Positions 60,433 to 63,088 of a stretch of 63,088 nucleotides of DNA are shown piece by piece. The translations under genes and the position numbers were made by a program. Origin of the DNA: Streptomyces pseudovenezuelae. GTDB taxonomy: Bacteria; Actinomycetota; Actinomycetes; Streptomycetales; Streptomycetaceae. Under the pieces are notes generated by a model. It searched no databases. It saw only the letters and a list, made by a program, of their open reading frames with translations, and was not told where the DNA came from. The first letter of the stretch is position 1. Every line of letters begins with the position of its first letter. The stretch is taken from NCBI RefSeq assembly GCF_001513955.1, contig NZ_KQ948144.1, positions 1 to 63,088 of the forward strand. Reading direction: 5' to 3'.

Positions 60433-61437
60433 TCATGGAACCGTCCGCCGCCCCGTACTCGCCCGCTCCGTCATCCTCGGCGGAACCAGCGTCGACTCCG
60501 GTACGGCCGTCCCGTCCAGCTTCTTCATCAGGAGTTCCACGGCCCGCTCGCCCACCTCCGCCGTGGGCAGCGTCACCGAGGTGATCGGGACGCGGACCGA
60601 CTCGGCGAGTTCGTCGGGGCAGATCGCGGTGACCGACAGGTCGGCGGGGACGCGCAGGCCCAGGTCGGCGAAGGCGTCGACCAGGGGTCCCAGCAGGGCC
60701 TCGTTGTGGACGACCACGCCCGTCAGCGCGGGCTGCTCCCGCAGGAGTTGCTCGGCTACCTCGCGGGCCGCGCCCGTCTCGCAGGGGTGGACGCTCGACG
60801 ACATCCCGCTGCGGTCGGCGGCGGCCGTGAAGCCCTGGACCACGCGTTGGGCGAAGGCCGTGCGGCGCACGTACACCTCCGGCGGGGAGCCGATCAGGGC
60901 CACCGAGCGGTGCCCCAGCCGCGCCAGATGCTCCACGCACGCCTCGCCCGCCGCCCTGAAGTCGAGGTCTACGCAGGTCAGGCCCTGCGGGGAGGCGGGG
61001 AAGCCGATCAGTACGGTCGGCAGGTCCAGCGTGCGCAGCAACGGCAGCCGGGGGTCGTCCAGTTGGACGTCCATCACGATCAGCGCGTCGACCAGAGCCG
61101 TGTCCGCGACCCGGGTCAGCCCGTCCGCGCCCTCCTCCTGGGTCAGCAGCAGCACGTCGTGGTCGTGGCGGCGGGCGGTGGTCACCACGGACACCGCGAA
61201 CCGCATGACGGTCGGGACGTGGATCCCGGCCCGCAACGGCACCACCAGGGCCAGCACATTGGACCGCCGGCCGGCCAGGGCGCGGGCGCCCGCGTGCGGG
61301 CGGTAGCCCAGCTCGCGGATGGCGTCCTCGACCCGTTGCCGGGTCTCCTCGGAGATCGGGCGCTTGCCGCTGAGGGCGTAGGAGACGGTGCTGGGGGAGA
61401 CCCCGGCCCGCCGCGCGACATCCGTGATCTTCACCAT
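60433..61437 (-). CDS. LacI-family transcriptional regulator
   Basis: 334 residues. N-terminal HTH VKITDVARRAGVSPSTVSYALSG with hinge helix region RPHAGARALAGRRS (about 48-60), then a periplasmic-binding-like sugar-sensing domain (NVLALVVPLRAGIHVPTVM, GFPASPQGLTCVDLDFRAAG). The ATG at 61437 overlaps the TGA of the upstream alpha-xylosidase-like gene (TGATG), so the regulator is translated from the same message. It is likely the sugar-responsive repressor of that hydrolase operon; the effector is unknown. The longer in-frame read to 61893 lies inside the hydrolase gene and is rejected. Confidence 0.92.
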   Translation of the reverse strand: MVKITDVARRAGVSPSTVSYALSGKRPISEETRQRVEDAIRELGYRPHAGARALAGRRSNVLALVVPLRAGIHVPTVMRFAVSVVTTARRHDHDVLLLTQEEGADGLTRVADTALVDALIVMDVQLDDPRLPLLRTLDLPTVLIGFPASPQGLTCVDLDFRAAGEACVEHLARLGHRSVALIGSPPEVYVRRTAFAQRVVQGFTAAADRSGMSSSVHPCETGAAREVAEQLLREQPALTGVVVHNEALLGPLVDAFADLGLRVPADLSVTAICPDELAESVRVPITSVTLPTAEVGERAVELLMKKLDGTAVPESTLVPPRMTERASTGRRTVP

Positions 61438-63088
61438 CAGCCCAGCTCCAGGGAGAGAAAGCCGGTCCCGGCCCGCGCCCGCGCCGTCCGGTCGCCCGCG
61501 GCAAGCGCCCAGGGCGCCGAGGGTTCGGAGCAGGACGCCCGCAGCGTGTCTCCCTCGCGTACGACGGTGAAGGCGACCTCGCCCACCCGCACCGTGACCT
61601 GCTCGCCCCGCCCGAGGCCGTACGCCCGCAGGGTCACCCCGTCGGCGTGGTCGTAGTCGGGCCGGTCGTCCACGGCGCCGACCGGGAGCACCGCGCCCGG
61701 CCTGACCAGCAGCGGCACGCTGGTGAAGTCGTGCTGTTCGCGCACCCAGCGCGGCCCGGTCACCGTCTCGCCGGTCACGAAGTGGGTCCAGGTGCCCTCG
61801 GGGACGTAGTAGGAGACCTCGCCCTCGTCGTTGAACACCGGCGCGACCAGCAGGTCGGGGCCGAGCATGTACTGCTGCTCCAGGTGCGCGCACCCGGGGT
61901 CGTCAGGGAACTCCAGGACCATCGCCCGCATCACCGGCACGCCCTCGGTGTGGGCGGCGCGCGCGGCCTCGTAGAGGTAGGGCATGAGCCGCAGCTTGAG
62001 ACGGGTGAAGTGCCGCAGTACGTCCACGGACTCCTCGTCGAACAGCCACGGCACCCGGTACGAGGCGCTGCCGTGCAGACGGCTGTGGGAGGAGAGCAGT
62101 CCGAAGGCCAGCCAGCGTTTGAAGAGCGCCGGGGTCGGGGTGCCCTCGAAGCCGCCGATGTCGTGGCTCCAGAACCCGAAGCCGGACAGGCCCAGCGACA
62201 GGCCCCCGCGCAGCGACTCGGCCATCGACTCGTAGGTCGCCTCGCAGTCGCCGCCCCAGTGCACCGGGAACTGCTGGCTGCCCGCGGTCGCCGAGCGGGC
62301 GAAGACCACCGCCTCCTGCTCGCCGCGATGCTTGCGCAGCACGTCGAAGACGGTCCGGTTGTAGAGGTAGGAGTAGTAGTTGTGCATCCGCTCGGGGTCG
62401 GAGCCGTCGGACCACTCCACGTCCAGCGGTACCCGCTCGCCGAAGTCGGTCTTGAAGCAGTCCACTCCCTGGGCGAGCAGCGCCTCCAGCTTGGACGCGT
62501 ACCAGTCGCGGGCGGCCGGGCTGGTGAAGTCGACCAGGGCCATGCCGGGCTGCCACAGGTCCCACTGCCACACGCTGCCGTCGGGGCGCCTGAGCAGATG
62601 GCCGAGCGCCTTGCCCTCCGCGAACAGCGGCGAGCGCTGGGCGATGTACGGGTTGATCCACGCGGAGACCCTCAGTCCCCGCGCGTGCAGTCGCGCGAGC
62701 ATGCCCTCCGGGTCGGGGAAGACCCGCGGGTCCCACTGGAAGTCGCACCAGTTGAACTCGCGCATCCAGAAGCAGTCGAAGTGGAAGACGGACAACGGCA
62801 GTTCGCGCTCCCGCATGCCCTCGATGAAGGACGTCACGGTCTCCTCGTCGTACGCCGTCGTGAAGGACGTCGACAGCCACAGGCCGAAGGACCAGGCGGG
62901 CGGAAGGGCCGGACGGCCGGTGAGGGCCGTGTACTTGCGGATGATCTCCTTCGGACTCGGGCCGTAGATGACGTAGTACGTCAGCTCCTGGGTCTCCGCG
63001 CTGAACTGGACGCGTGACACGGCCTCCGAGCCGACCTCGAAGGAGACCTTGCCCGGGTGGTCGACGAAGACGCCGTAGCCCGCGTCGG
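61437..63088 (-). CDS. Glycoside hydrolase family 31 (alpha-xylosidase-like), 5' end beyond window
   Basis: C-terminal ~550 residues of a GH31 enzyme; the frame stays open to the window edge (upstream residues read [20 protein letters not shown]), so the true start lies outside. The catalytic nucleophile Asp is in [10 protein letters not shown] (codon at 62445-62447), and the acid/base Asp is in [32 protein letters not shown] is typical of YicI-type alpha-xylosidases. It releases alpha-linked xylose or glucose from oligosaccharides. No signal peptide can be judged. The stop overlaps the lacI start by one base. Confidence 0.9.
   Translation of the reverse strand, partial: DAGYGVFVDHPGKVSFEVGSEAVSRVQFSAETQELTYYVIYGPSPKEIIRKYTALTGRPALPPAWSFGLWLSTSFTTAYDEETVTSFIEGMRERELPLSVFHFDCFWMREFNWCDFQWDPRVFPDPEGMLARLHARGLRVSAWINPYIAQRSPLFAEGKALGHLLRRPDGSVWQWDLWQPGMALVDFTSPAARDWYASKLEALLAQGVDCFKTDFGERVPLDVEWSDGSDPERMHNYYSYLYNRTVFDVLRKHRGEQEAVVFARSATAGSQQFPVHWGGDCEATYESMAESLRGGLSLGLSGFGFWSHDIGGFEGTPTPALFKRWLAFGLLSSHSRLHGSASYRVPWLFDEESVDVLRHFTRLKLRLMPYLYEAARAAHTEGVPVMRAMVLEFPDDPGCAHLEQQYMLGPDLLVAPVFNDEGEVSYYVPEGTWTHFVTGETVTGPRWVREQHDFTSVPLLVRPGAVLPVGAVDDRPDYDHADGVTLRAYGLGRGEQVTVRVGEVAFTVVREGDTLRASCSEPSAPWALAAGDRTARARAGTGFLSLELG

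Overview
The window is a high-GC actinobacterial chromosome segment, almost certainly Streptomyces. The gene order is that of the conserved core block that I recall in S. coelicolor running from about SCO3020 down to about SCO2965 (MoxR operon, mtnA, mtrA-mtrB-lpqB, comF, hpf, secA, NAD-glutamate dehydrogenase, two Ser/Thr kinases, prfB, ftsEX, ctp, smpB, ssrA). GTG/TTG starts, 4-base stop/start overlaps and leaderless-looking promoters also fit. No CRISPR array, IS element, rRNA or tRNA gene, or secondary-metabolite cluster was seen.

Layout. 1-5.6 kb: a minus-strand operon for a membrane-associated MoxR system (GPDP-type membrane protein, DUF4129, DUF4350, MoxR ATPase, DUF58). 5.7-11.6 kb: mtnA (methionine salvage) and the MtrA/MtrB/LpqB envelope-signalling operon. 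12-20 kb: an unusually long comF, the ribosome-hibernation factor gene hpf, an orphan NarL-type regulator, an AlkZ/YcaQ-family gene, a GNAT gene and secA. 20-28.7 kb: an Rv3235-like protein, a DUF6912-like protein, a HAD hydrolase, a PfpI/DJ-1 protein and the 1650-residue NAD-glutamate dehydrogenase. 28.7-36.5 kb: cell-wall polymer functions (a TagGH-like exporter, galE, and a fusion of family 2 glycosyltransferase with CDP-glycerol glycerophosphotransferase) interleaved with a TetR regulator and the ohr/ohrR peroxide switch. 36.6-40.3 kb: a sugar ABC transporter. 40.5-47.9 kb: an FHA-FtsK/SpoIIIE ATPase divergent from two transmembrane Ser/Thr kinases (PkaA/PkaB type). 47.9-54.6 kb: prfB, a sortase-anchored LAETG protein, ftsEX, a C-terminal processing protease, smpB and tmRNA (trans-translation). 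54.8-60.4 kb: a 1634-residue secreted polymorphic toxin and its immunity gene, directly downstream of ssrA. 60.4-63.1 kb: a LacI regulator and a GH31 alpha-xylosidase-like enzyme cut by the window end.

The most notable items are: (i) the toxin/immunity pair, which combines a signal peptide, a ricin-type lectin, about 640 residues of Ala-rich coiled coil, a HINT autoprocessing domain and an RNase A-like C-terminus; (ii) an array of five copies (one inverted) of a 24-30 bp operator-like motif between the TetR gene and the wall-polymer exporter; (iii) a sugar permease with a roughly 150-residue extracytoplasmic insertion; (iv) a comF with two large low-complexity insertions, one of which shows a reading-frame switch in third-position GC; and (v) a nested inverted-repeat element between galE and the glycosyltransferase gene.

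Starts were chosen from ribosome-binding sites, overlaps with upstream stops and family N-termini. All functional calls are by reading protein motifs without database searches. Comparisons with S. coelicolor are from memory.
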